A stretch of 25,224 bases of DNA, from NCBI GenBank assembly GCA_964384485.1, contig CAYLLE010000040.1, forward strand, positions 1 through 25,224. Reading direction: 5' to 3'. A model generated the notes under the pieces. It was given only the letters and a program-made list of their open reading frames with translations. It ran no database searches and had not been told where the DNA came from. The position numbers and the translations under genes are program-made. Source of the stretch: CAYLLE01 sp964384485. Its GTDB lineage: Bacteria > Spirochaetota > Spirochaetia > CAYLLE01. Below are positions 14,902 through 23,148 of this stretch, piece after piece (positions within the stretch are counted from its first letter, which is position 1; every line of letters begins with the position of its first letter).

Positions 14902-17900
14902 ATGAGAGAATGCATAAATCTAAACGGACTCTGGAAATTCCTCCCCTGCCACGGGGTGAACCCGGAACACGCGGCACCGGAGGAATGGGGCTGTCTCCGG
15001 GTTCCGGGAGAATGGCGCGCGGAAGCTGTCTGGCCGGCGATAGAAAATCCGGGACTTGTAGACCGGGGTTCGGGACCGGACTGGGAAACCTTCGGAAACG
15101 GGTCTTCGGTCTCCGCGGGGTGGCTCACCAGGGATGTTGCCGTTCCAGCTGAATGGAGCGGAAAAAGAATCCTGCTCACCCAGTACCGGCACGTAACTGA
15201 GCTGGAGGTATACGGAGGCGGCAGCTTCCTGGGCAAATTTGATTACCTCCGGGATTATCTGGATATCACCCAGGCCATGAAGCCGGGAAGCAGCGCGCCC
15301 CTTTATCTGTTTATTCCGGATGATTTCGGGGTTACCGGAGATCTCAGGCTGGAAACCCGTCCGTCCGGAGGCTGGATAAGCAGCGTACATGTCCTCACAT
15401 CCGTTGAAAAGAAGCGGCTTTCTCTCAAGGCTGTGCTCCGGGATACGAACGGTGTCCGCTCCGTTTCTTTTACAGCGGAAATTTTCAAAGACGGGAAACC
15501 GGTCATTACCTTTACCGCTTCGGCACCAGACACCGAAATCGAAGAGAATACCGCGGTCATGTCCTGGCTGTGGAAGGATCCGGAGCTGTGGGACATCGGA
15601 AGGCCCAACCTTTACACGCTGCGGCTCCGGGCGGAAGGTCCGGAAATCCGGGACAGGTACGATCTGCGGTTCGGATTCCGTGAAATAAAAACCGCGGGAA
15701 AAAATTTCTACCTGAACGGCCGGCGGATCAATTTCCGGCCGGTAAACGGAACCGCGGCNNNNNNNNNNNNNNNNNNNNNNNNNNNNNNNNNNNNNNNNNN
15801 NNNNNNNNNNNNNNNNNNNNNNNNNNNNNNNNNNNNNNNNNNNNNNNNNNNNNNNNNNCACCCTTCCATTCTCCTGTGGGGTACCAACGGCAATGTCTTC
15901 GGCTCAGGACTTGGGATGGATCCCCGGAGTCTGGGAATACGGAAAGACCAGTGGTATGACTGTTTTTACTGGCGGAAGAGGCGAATCCCCCGGGGTGAAG
16001 AGGGATTCGCCCTGTTAAAGAAGCGTGATCCCTCCAGACCGGTTTTTGCCCATCACGGAGGAGGTATTGCCGATGTTTACACCCTGAACATGTATCTGAA
16101 TATGACTCCTCTTCAGGAGCGGGAGGAATGGCTCTCCTTTTGGGCGGAACAGAGCGATATGCCGCTGATGCTCGTTGAGTTCGGCACCCCGATTCATGTT
16201 GCGCTTACCCGGGGCCGGACCGATTATCCGGAAGCCATTCAGTCCGAACCGTGGGTCACCGAATTCGCCGCGGTCTATTTCGGCCGGGAAGCGTATAGGC
16301 TGGAAAGCGGCACATACCGGAAAGCCGTACAGGACCGTTTTATCCGGGACCAGCGGTATCGTTCATGGCACGACGCGGATGAAATAAATAAAGATCCCCT
16401 GTTCCAGAAGCTGCAGGAGCTGTTTATCCGGAATACCTGGAGGAGCTGGCGGACCTGGGGAATTTCCGGCGGAATGGTGCCCTGGCATCTCCGCGGGACA
16501 TGGGGGAAGGTTGACAATCCGGACACAGAGGTTTTCCCGGACCGGGAAAACCGGAAAATTACCCGGGAAGATTTTTTCTATCTGGACAGCGGTGAAGGAC
16601 GTCTGCTGCCGGCCGGGAAAGCACTGAGGCGCTGCAACAGCAGTATTCTTCTCTGGATTGCCGGAAGGAGCGGTCATTTCACCGGGAAGGACCACAATTT
16701 CAGGCAGGGGGAAACCCTTGAGAAGCAGATAGTTATCCTGAACGACTGCCGGGAAGGGGCGGAAATTTTCTGCCGGTGGGAGATACGGATTGGGGATGAA
16801 GCTGCCGCTTCCGGTGAAATCCGGGGTAAGGCGGAGCCGGGTGAAAAATTCTCCGCGCCGGTACGGTTCCCGCTGCGGGAACTTCCGGATACGGGAAGGG
16901 CAGACGGTATCCTCTCCGCGGAAGGTACGGTAAACGGCATGGTCTGTTCCGATTCCTTCCGGTTTACGGTATTCAAAACGGTTCCGATCCGAACGGGAAC
17001 ATCTGAGGTACTCCTTATCGGAAACGGAGAACTGGGACGGGAAAACCCCGGCGGTCCCGATCTGACTAATCTGGAGGAGTATGTGAAGCGGGGAGGCCGG
17101 GCGGTTATCTTCGGCCAGGATCCGGAAGTTCTCCGGAAAAAATTCGGTTTCCGGGTAAGCCGCCATGTCTCCCGTTCCGCATATCCGGTTTCCGGAAACC
17201 ATCCGGTTATGGAAAATCTTGAGGCCGAAAATCTCCGGGATTTCCGGGGCTCCGGTACCCTTGTGCCGGCGAAACCGGAATATCTGCCGGGAAAAACAAA
17301 ATTAGGGAAATGGTGGTTCCCATACTACGGATACCATTGGGGAAATACCGGTTCTGTTTCGAGCGGTCCGGTGGAAAAACCTCACACCGGTTCCTGGACA
17401 CCCATCTTGGAGTGTGAATTTGATCTGGCCTATACGCCGCTGATGGAGCTTTCTTACGGAAAGGGCCTGCTCCTGCTCTGTACCCTGGACTTGGAAAACC
17501 GTACCGAAGGAGATCCGGCGGCTGATATCCTCTTTAATAACATTGTACGGTATGCCGCGGAAAAAACCCCTGTCAGGAAGGGGCGGGTGATTCTATTGGG
17601 AGACAAAGGGGATAAGAAAAAGCTGGAATCTTGGGGGGTGGAGTTCGAGGTTTCAGATGAAATTGATGAGGAAGCGGTTCTGCACGTCATCGGGGAGAAT
17701 TATCGGTGCAGCAGAGAAGATCTGATCGGCTTTGCTGAAAAAGGGGGAAATATATTTTTCCTGCCCGGTTCCCCCGGACACTCCCTGTTCGGACTCGAGA
17801 TTCGGCAATTAAATTCGTACCGGAGCTCCCTGGAGGTACCGGAATGGCGGGAGTGCGCCGGATTAAGCTCTTCCGATATCCGGAGCAGGGCAGACCGGCC

Positions 17901-18645
17901 GGCATCTGTCTTCTCAGGGGATGCCGAACTCGGACTGGACGGGAGACTGGCCAGAAAAAAATACGGAACCGGCTCAATCGTTTTCTGCGCTGTAGACCCG
18001 GACCTGCTCCGGGCTGATGAAAGAACCTACCTCCGTTTTACCCGGTGGCGGGAAACCCGTCTTATTTCACAGGTTCTCGCGAATATGGGAGCCGGTTTTA
18101 GGTCGGACAGGCTTATATTCCGGCCCGTTCCGGAAGAAAGGATTTCCGTTTGCGGAGAGTGGGAAGTGTCTCGGGACGACGAAAATTGGAAGAAGGTGCT
18201 CCTGCCTGCACTGTGGGAGGATTTTGAAGGGGAGTACCGGGACGGATCCGGGGATGTCTATTTCCGGAAGAAGATCCGGATCCCGGAAGCATTCTCAAAG
18301 GGAGATTTACTCCTTTCCTTGGGGAAAATTGACGGAAGTGATGAAACCAGGTTCAACGGTGTCTGCCTTTCCGGAGGAGAACATTCTCCGGGGTGGCCCC
18401 ACAACTATCCCAGGACATACCGGATTCCCTCTCATACCGTGGATCCCGAATATAATGAAATTTGCATCAAGCTTCACGGGCGGGAAAGAAAATTCGATGC
18501 CATGGGTGAGGGCGGATTCGCCGGACCGGAGGAAGACATGTATATCAAGGCCGCGGGGAAGGAAGCGGAGCCCGGATACTATCATCCTGATTACCGGGAG
18601 GACTATATTCTCGGTGACGAGCCGTACCGGTATTTCAATTTTTAA
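14902..18645 (+). CDS. Divergent GH2-like multidomain protein, interrupted by assembly gap
   Basis: This is a large cytoplasmic protein (no signal peptide). An N-terminal jelly-roll (about residues 1-155) and an Ig-like GH2 domain (about 160-275, ending DLRFGFREIKTAGKNFYLNGRRINFR) precede the N gap. After the gap comes a GH2-like barrel: HPSILLWGTNGNVFGSG, then LMLVEFGTP, whose Glu fits the nucleophile. The acid/base position has NGN where classical GH2 enzymes have NE. A GATase-like domain (EVLLIGNGELG, LEEYVKRGGRAVIFG) and a C-terminal sugar-binding-type jelly-roll (VYFRKKIRIPEAFSKGDLLLSLGKIDGSDETRFNG) follow. It may cleave or bind the imported saccharide. I chose ATG 14902 (AGGA 7 bases upstream) over a TTG at 14881 lying in the terminator T-run. 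Frame continuity across the gap is assumed from domain order. Confidence 0.75.
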   Translation: MRECINLNGLWKFLPCHGVNPEHAAPEEWGCLRVPGEWRAEAVWPAIENPGLVDRGSGPDWETFGNGSSVSAGWLTRDVAVPAEWSGKRILLTQYRHVTELEVYGGGSFLGKFDYLRDYLDITQAMKPGSSAPLYLFIPDDFGVTGDLRLETRPSGGWISSVHVLTSVEKKRLSLKAVLRDTNGVRSVSFTAEIFKDGKPVITFTASAPDTEIEENTAVMSWLWKDPELWDIGRPNLYTLRLRAEGPEIRDRYDLRFGFREIKTAGKNFYLNGRRINFRPVNGTAXXXXXXXXXXXXXXXXXXXXXXXXXXXXXXXXXXHPSILLWGTNGNVFGSGLGMDPRSLGIRKDQWYDCFYWRKRRIPRGEEGFALLKKRDPSRPVFAHHGGGIADVYTLNMYLNMTPLQEREEWLSFWAEQSDMPLMLVEFGTPIHVALTRGRTDYPEAIQSEPWVTEFAAVYFGREAYRLESGTYRKAVQDRFIRDQRYRSWHDADEINKDPLFQKLQELFIRNTWRSWRTWGISGGMVPWHLRGTWGKVDNPDTEVFPDRENRKITREDFFYLDSGEGRLLPAGKALRRCNSSILLWIAGRSGHFTGKDHNFRQGETLEKQIVILNDCREGAEIFCRWEIRIGDEAAASGEIRGKAEPGEKFSAPVRFPLRELPDTGRADGILSAEGTVNGMVCSDSFRFTVFKTVPIRTGTSEVLLIGNGELGRENPGGPDLTNLEEYVKRGGRAVIFGQDPEVLRKKFGFRVSRHVSRSAYPVSGNHPVMENLEAENLRDFRGSGTLVPAKPEYLPGKTKLGKWWFPYYGYHWGNTGSVSSGPVEKPHTGSWTPILECEFDLAYTPLMELSYGKGLLLLCTLDLENRTEGDPAADILFNNIVRYAAEKTPVRKGRVILLGDKGDKKKLESWGVEFEVSDEIDEEAVLHVIGENYRCSREDLIGFAEKGGNIFFLPGSPGHSLFGLEIRQLNSYRSSLEVPEWRECAGLSSSDIRSRADRPASVFSGDAELGLDGRLARKKYGTGSIVFCAVDPDLLRADERTYLRFTRWRETRLISQVLANMGAGFRSDRLIFRPVPEERISVCGEWEVSRDDENWKKVLLPALWEDFEGEYRDGSGDVYFRKKIRIPEAFSKGDLLLSLGKIDGSDETRFNGVCLSGGEHSPGWPHNYPRTYRIPSHTVDPEYNEICIKLHGRERKFDAMGEGGFAGPEEDMYIKAAGKEAEPGYYHPDYREDYILGDEPYRYFNF
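15759..15858. other. Assembly gap of 100 Ns
   Basis: Exactly 100 undetermined bases suggests a placeholder of unknown size. The flanking GH2 motifs (LNGRRINF before, HPSILLWG after) are normally about 95-100 residues apart, so roughly 300 bp is probably missing rather than 100. Confidence 0.98.
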
Positions 18646-18689
18646 CACCTGGACAACAGCAATTCCCGGAAATCCCAGAATTTGCTGTC

Positions 18690-18717
18690 TTGACAACCGG
18701 CTGGTTTCCGCAATAAT
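18690..18717 (+). promoter_or_regulatory. Sigma70-type promoter of the TPR-like gene
   Basis: TTGACA (18690-18695, perfect -35), a 16-bp spacer and AATAAT (18712-18717, 5 of 6) predict RNA starting near 18724. That is at the ribosome site AAAGGAG, leaving a leader of about 13 bases before the ATG at 18737. Confidence 0.7.
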
Positions 18718-18736
18718 GATTGAAAAGGAGCATACT

Positions 18737-19627
18737 ATGAAGAAAATGATTCTTGTCGCACTGGTCTTTCTGGCCGCTTTTTCTCTTTCCGCGGATATAT
18801 CCGGCGTCCTTGATGAAGCGGATGCCCTTAGAAAGGATGGAAACTTCAGCGCTGCCGAGTCTCTGCTGGAATCGAATCTGAGCCGCGCGGCTTCCGGAAG
18901 CGAAAAGGCCGAAATCTACTGGAGGCTGGCACGGCTTAAGCTCAATACCGGTGAACGTCTGGCCGATAAGGGCGGGTCGAATTCCGAACTGATCGACCTC
19001 TATTTGGCCGGTCAGGATTACGCGGAAACGGCAATGGAAGCCGACCCGGACAATCATTTAGGGTATTACTGGAGTTCAGCCAATATCGGAAAATACGGAC
19101 AGGTAAAGGGCGTGTTAAAAAGTTTAGCAAAGGCAAAACCTATGCGCGAACTTTTGACAACCGCCATATCACTGAAACCAGATTTCCCCGATGCCTATTT
19201 TGTGCTGGGTCAGCTCTACGAAAAGTTACCCGGAGGAATAATCTCTTTTGGTAATGACGATTACGCTGTATCCTTGGGACGGCGGGCGGTTGATCTTATG
19301 GAAAAAGAGGTGAGATCGGGTGATCGGGAAAGGATCGATTATGATTACTATATTCAGCTTGCATCTCACCTGATCGAACGGGGATGGAACGAAGCACAGC
19401 GGGATAAATATCATGCCCGAAAGAAAAAGCGTTACCCCTCCGCGGACAATGAGCTGGAGCGGGGATTTTATTATGAAGGCACCGTTTCCATTCCGAATAA
19501 GGAAGATGAAGAAGAAGCTGAAGACCTGTTGAATTTTGTGATCGGTAAAATAGAAGCCATGGCTAATCCATCCGAGGATGATGTGATGGATCTGAAAAAA
19601 GCAAAGGAATTAATGGAAACGCTGTAG
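18737..19627 (+). CDS. Secreted TPR-like repeat protein
   Basis: This is a 296-residue exported protein with signal peptide MKKMILVALVFLAAFSLSA and no lipobox. The mature part is almost entirely alpha-helical with TPR-like units: VLDEADALRKDGNFSAAESLLESNLS, AEIYWRLARLKLNTGERL, YAETAMEADPDNHLGYYWSSANIG and LTTAISLKPDFPDAYFVLGQLYEKL. Such proteins usually scaffold protein complexes in the periplasm; no partner is evident here. AAAGGAG six bases before the ATG fixes the start. The frame stays open far upstream, overlapping the GH2-like gene in another frame, but that part is not credible. It has its own promoter and terminator, so it is probably not part of the sugar operon. Confidence 0.88.
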   Translation: MKKMILVALVFLAAFSLSADISGVLDEADALRKDGNFSAAESLLESNLSRAASGSEKAEIYWRLARLKLNTGERLADKGGSNSELIDLYLAGQDYAETAMEADPDNHLGYYWSSANIGKYGQVKGVLKSLAKAKPMRELLTTAISLKPDFPDAYFVLGQLYEKLPGGIISFGNDDYAVSLGRRAVDLMEKEVRSGDRERIDYDYYIQLASHLIERGWNEAQRDKYHARKKKRYPSADNELERGFYYEGTVSIPNKEDEEEAEDLLNFVIGKIEAMANPSEDDVMDLKKAKELMETL

Positions 19628-19649
19628 CCGCTTGCGTAAATCGAGTTTT

Positions 19650-20873
19650 CTATGAATCAGGGCTGTCCGGGGACGCGGACGGCCCGTTTTTTTTCCGCTT
19701 CTTGTCCAACAGACTTGCCTTTACCACTTCCCCCGCGCCAAACTTTCTTCTGATTGCCAGTACCGCTTCTTCTACCGTTTTCTGCCTGTCGTGATCATCC
19801 CGGAAAAGCTCCTGCTGCACCGGAACCTCCGCCGATTCAAGCTCTTCCACCCCCACACCCAGGAGCCTTATTGGAGTGTATCCGTCCCATCTTTTGTAAA
19901 ACAGGGAAAGGGCGAGCTGGTACAGTTCCTCCGAAGAGTTGATCCAGTGTCTGACTGTTTTTCGGACCGTATGTGTAGTGAAGTCCGAGAGTCTGAGTTT
20001 TACCGCGGCGGTCCGGGAACGGAACCCTTCCTCCAGGAGACGGAACATCACCTGATGGCTTAGATCCAGAACGGCCTTCTCCAGGCTATCCCGGTTTTTT
20101 GTATCCCGCTGGAATGTCGTTTCTGAACTTAAGGACCTGCTCTTCGGTTTCTCCGAGTGCACCCCCGGGTCCAGTCCCCAGGCTGCCCGGTACAGGTAGG
20201 TTCCCGCCGCTTTTCCCATGGCGTTCTGGAGCAGCCGTTCGCCTATTTCCCGGATTTGCGGAATCGCGGTTATATTCAGTTCCTTAAGCCGGAGCCGTGT
20301 CTTTTCTCCAACACCCCAGAGCGATTTAAGGGGGAGCCGGTCCAGGAATTCGGTTTCAGTTCCCGGAAGTACCTCATACAGGCCGTCAGGCTTATCGTAA
20401 TCCGAAGCCAGTTTTGCGAGAAATTTATTCGGCGCGATTCCTATCGATACGATCAGTCCTACCGCTTCGGTAATTTCCGTTTTTAACCTCCGCGCGGTAT
20501 CAGCGGGTTTCCCGAAGAGCCGTTCCGTTCCGGTCATGTCCATATATGCTTCATCCACCGATACCTGCTGGATGACAGGAGAATAACTCTTCAGGATCAT
20601 CATGATCGATTCAGAAACTTCCTGGTACCGGTGCATCCTGACCGGAAGAAAAATTCCGTTCGGACACAGCCGGCTAGCCTGTGATATGGGCATCGCGGAA
20701 TGAACACCGAACTTTCTTGCTTCATACGAACATGCCGAAACAACCCCCCGCTGTCCCGGAAGGGCTCCCACAATGACCGGCTTGGTCCGGTATTCAGGAT
20801 TATCACGCTGCTCCACGGAAGCGTAAAAGGCGTCCATATCGATGTGGAACCAGATCTTCTTATGGTCCGTCAC
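19650..20873 (-). CDS. dinB: DNA polymerase IV (Y-family)
   Basis: This is a 407-residue translesion polymerase. The catalytic carboxylates are D12 in IDMDAFYASVE and D107-E108 in SVDEAYMDM; Y17 occupies the steric-gate position. The finger and thumb regions (IGIAPNKFLAKLASDYDKPDG, LWGVGEKTRLRLKELNI) and the little finger (SLSSETTF) are intact. QQELF (353-357) is a plausible sliding-clamp-binding motif, followed by a basic tail ending DKKRKKNGPSASPDSPDS. I chose GTG at 20873, which shares GTGA with the stop of the upstream M28-like gene and has AGGGA about nine bases before it; a longer frame to 20963 runs inside that gene. Translational coupling is implied. No LexA-type dyad was recognised. 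Its 3' end holds the terminator of the opposing gene. Confidence 0.94.
   Translation of the reverse strand: MTDHKKIWFHIDMDAFYASVEQRDNPEYRTKPVIVGALPGQRGVVSACSYEARKFGVHSAMPISQASRLCPNGIFLPVRMHRYQEVSESIMMILKSYSPVIQQVSVDEAYMDMTGTERLFGKPADTARRLKTEITEAVGLIVSIGIAPNKFLAKLASDYDKPDGLYEVLPGTETEFLDRLPLKSLWGVGEKTRLRLKELNITAIPQIREIGERLLQNAMGKAAGTYLYRAAWGLDPGVHSEKPKSRSLSSETTFQRDTKNRDSLEKAVLDLSHQVMFRLLEEGFRSRTAAVKLRLSDFTTHTVRKTVRHWINSSEELYQLALSLFYKRWDGYTPIRLLGVGVEELESAEVPVQQELFRDDHDRQKTVEEAVLAIRRKFGAGEVVKASLLDKKRKKNGPSASPDSPDS
19660..19694 (+). terminator. Intrinsic terminator of the TPR-like gene, inside dinB 3' end
   Basis: GGGCTGTCC (19660-19668) pairs with GGACGGCCC (19677-19685) with one G-U pair. A G and eight Ts (19687-19694) follow. 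It acts in the plus direction and lies within the last codons of dinB on the other strand. Confidence 0.88.
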
Positions 20874-23074
20874 GGCACTGTTCCCTGCAGGTAAAGCCGT
20901 TTTTCCAAACGGATCATGGGGTTGCTCTCTTCGGTTTCCTTGAGTGTTTGAAGAGAGATACATTCGATGCTGTAGCTGAAATCGGGTGAACCAGGAACGG
21001 TAAAAACAACTTCCAGCGGCTGGGGAGGGTTTTTCCCGATATTGAATACAACCCGCCTTCCCTGATTCATGATAATGGGCGGGAAATTGGAGTCGTAAAT
21101 AGTAATTTCTACTTCCGAGTCGATCCGGAGGTTGTAGATATAGAGCGGCACCTCCGATTCAATAACAGTCCTTATTCGGGTCCGCCGGAGAAATTCCTTT
21201 TCCTGTACGGTAAATCGGACCAGATCCGGAATGTACTCCTTGGCAAATGTGAATGATGATGAACGGGTCGTGATGTCGTGTATCCTGTCGCCGTAAGAAA
21301 AAATGAACGTGCCTAACGCGGCCGGGCTGGAAGCGGTCAGTTTCCGGGTCTTAAGGTCCATATCGATCCGCTCTTCCAGCCGGACCGGCTGAGGATTCTC
21401 GATGCTGTAGGGGGAATAAAAAATCAGGTAACCGGTAAGCCCTGCCGCCAGAAGACCGGAAATCCAGAGGGAGCCTTTTAATGAAATATTTTTCCACTTC
21501 CGCTTTGGGTGGCGTATAACAAAATCGAGCCTGATTAGCATCAGCATAAACGGGAGTGTCACAAAAGCGAGGAACAGATTTCCTTCCACGGCATCAAGTA
21601 TTGCCAGACCGCTCAGCATTCGTTCCGGCAGGGTGAAGATGTCGAGTGCGGCTTTATAGAGCCAAATCGGGGAAAGGAGGAAGAAAACGGTCTTCAATAA
21701 CCGGTTCGCGGTAACGGAAAAACAAAACGCGAAGAAGAATGCCCAGACGAAATAATAACTGATGGATACGTCCACTGCCGCGAATATGAAAATATCGGTA
21801 AAAAGGAAAAAGATGGCGGCAGCGGAGTAAAAGCTCCCTTTCTGGGAAATCGGGAGCCCCCGGAGGCCGTGAAAGATGAAGGTGAACAGAAAGACGGCCA
21901 GAGCAATCTTGAGCAGAAAGAAGGGAAGGGGATTGAACTCCCATAATTCGGGAAATCCCCGGAGCTGCAGAAATCCCTGTACGATTAAGGTCGAGGTAAA
22001 CAGGAGGAGGAAGATAAGTCCGAGCAGCAGGGGAAGATTCCAGAAATTTTTTCCCACTGTTCTAAGGTATTTTCCTACTCTGTTCCGGAAAATCAGACCG
22101 TAGGCGAAAGAGAAGCCGAGTACACCTAGCAGTATCAGGACATACACATTCTCCGGAATTATCAGAAAAGAGGATTGAATTTGAAAAAAAAGATAATGCC
22201 GGTCCCACTGTTCAGGGAATCCGTTCTCATACCGGTTTATGACGGTGCCGGCAAACTCCAAAAAAGAAGCGATCCACTGTTCTTCCTCTACCGGATCAGC
22301 CGCGTATCTGCCTCGGATCCCGACCGCGGGGATATCGGCTTCCAGAAAAGCCGCTGCCGAGGTTTCCGTATCGGAAAGTCCTACCCGGAAGGCCTGATTC
22401 CTGTTGCCCAGGATCAGAAAGGGAAGTCCGGTATTCTGTATAGAGACCGCGGCGTCTTCCACTAACCACTTGGGAGCTACCGTGCTGTTTCCTCCGGTTT
22501 CAAAGATCACCCTGCCGGGGAGTTCGCGCATATCCAGGTAGATAACCGCTGTCCGATTCTCGGCCGTATACTGATCGAGAAAAAGTCTTGAGCCCATGGG
22601 ATAATAATCTTCCTGTCCCTTTTCAGCTCCCAAGAAAAGAAATTTCAGCGAAACCGGCGGTTCGGATTCCGTCTCCGCCAACTGAGTGATGATCCCGAGC
22701 CCCAGAGCCAGACTAATCGAGTAGTCTTCTTCCGGCTCAGCCTCCGATGAATGCGACAAAGGCACCGCGAAAATAAGGGTATCCTCTTTCTTTCCGGGAA
22801 TATCTGCTTCCACGATGCTGGAAAATGAATGTCTCCCTTCAAATCCGTGAAACTCGATAATACGGTTTTTGATTCCCTGTTCATTAAGCACGGAAGTTAT
22901 CAATTTACGGGCCTTTTCTTCCCCTGCCGAACCTTCAAGGCGTGGGTAATATGAGCGGAATTTTTGGAAATATTCGACTATCCGGGTGATTATTCCTATC
23001 TCCTGACCCTGTGAAAAAAGGCTTTGAGCTGATACAATAATAATGAGCAGTAATAGAATCCCTGTTTTTTTCAT
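20870..23074 (-). CDS. M28-peptidase-like multi-pass membrane protein, degenerate metal site
   Basis: This 734-residue protein has a signal peptide (1-22), an extracytoplasmic M28-like domain (about 30-290), about eight membrane segments (about 310-560), and a C-terminal beta-rich domain of about 170 residues. In the M28-like part, H108 (VPLSHSSE), D117 (EEDYSI) and D181 (IYLDMRE) match metal-ligand positions. The usual EE pair is E151-K152 (LFLGAEKG), and the last His of 'SDH' is Thr (LSDTETSAAAFLEADIPAVGI). Two ligand positions are therefore lost, which points to a pseudo-enzyme or unusual activity. The architecture recalls ER metallopeptidase-type M28 proteins. Its TGA stop overlaps the dinB GTG. 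The start region sits in an inverted repeat and lacks a clear ribosome site. Confidence 0.82.
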   Translation of the reverse strand: MKKTGILLLLIIIVSAQSLFSQGQEIGIITRIVEYFQKFRSYYPRLEGSAGEEKARKLITSVLNEQGIKNRIIEFHGFEGRHSFSSIVEADIPGKKEDTLIFAVPLSHSSEAEPEEDYSISLALGLGIITQLAETESEPPVSLKFLFLGAEKGQEDYYPMGSRLFLDQYTAENRTAVIYLDMRELPGRVIFETGGNSTVAPKWLVEDAAVSIQNTGLPFLILGNRNQAFRVGLSDTETSAAAFLEADIPAVGIRGRYAADPVEEEQWIASFLEFAGTVINRYENGFPEQWDRHYLFFQIQSSFLIIPENVYVLILLGVLGFSFAYGLIFRNRVGKYLRTVGKNFWNLPLLLGLIFLLLFTSTLIVQGFLQLRGFPELWEFNPLPFFLLKIALAVFLFTFIFHGLRGLPISQKGSFYSAAAIFFLFTDIFIFAAVDVSISYYFVWAFFFAFCFSVTANRLLKTVFFLLSPIWLYKAALDIFTLPERMLSGLAILDAVEGNLFLAFVTLPFMLMLIRLDFVIRHPKRKWKNISLKGSLWISGLLAAGLTGYLIFYSPYSIENPQPVRLEERIDMDLKTRKLTASSPAALGTFIFSYGDRIHDITTRSSSFTFAKEYIPDLVRFTVQEKEFLRRTRIRTVIESEVPLYIYNLRIDSEVEITIYDSNFPPIIMNQGRRVVFNIGKNPPQPLEVVFTVPGSPDFSYSIECISLQTLKETEESNPMIRLEKRLYLQGTVP

Positions 23075-23097
23075 CTACCGTGTAAGGATAGATGAAA
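23069..23097. promoter_or_regulatory. Perfect 9-bp inverted repeat at the M28-like gene start
   Basis: TTTCATCTA (23069-23077) and TAGATGAAA (23089-23097) flank an 11-base spacer. One arm contains the ATG of the minus-strand M28-like gene, so the repeat could be an operator or could occlude that start in the RNA. It lies in the 74-bp region between this gene and the divergent nitroreductase gene. Confidence 0.6.
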
Positions 23098-23148
23098 GGG
23101 ATGTATTTATCAATATTTTGCAACAGCCGTTTGCAGAAAGGAGCAGCT

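Noticed and set aside
18017..18736. Long upstream extension of the TPR-like frame
   Set aside because: It overlaps the GH2-like gene in another frame and is rich in shadow-type composition; the signal peptide and ribosome site fix the start at 18737.
20874..20963. Longer dinB start
   Set aside because: It lies inside the M28-like gene; GTG 20873 gives the standard DinB N terminus and a GTGA overlap.
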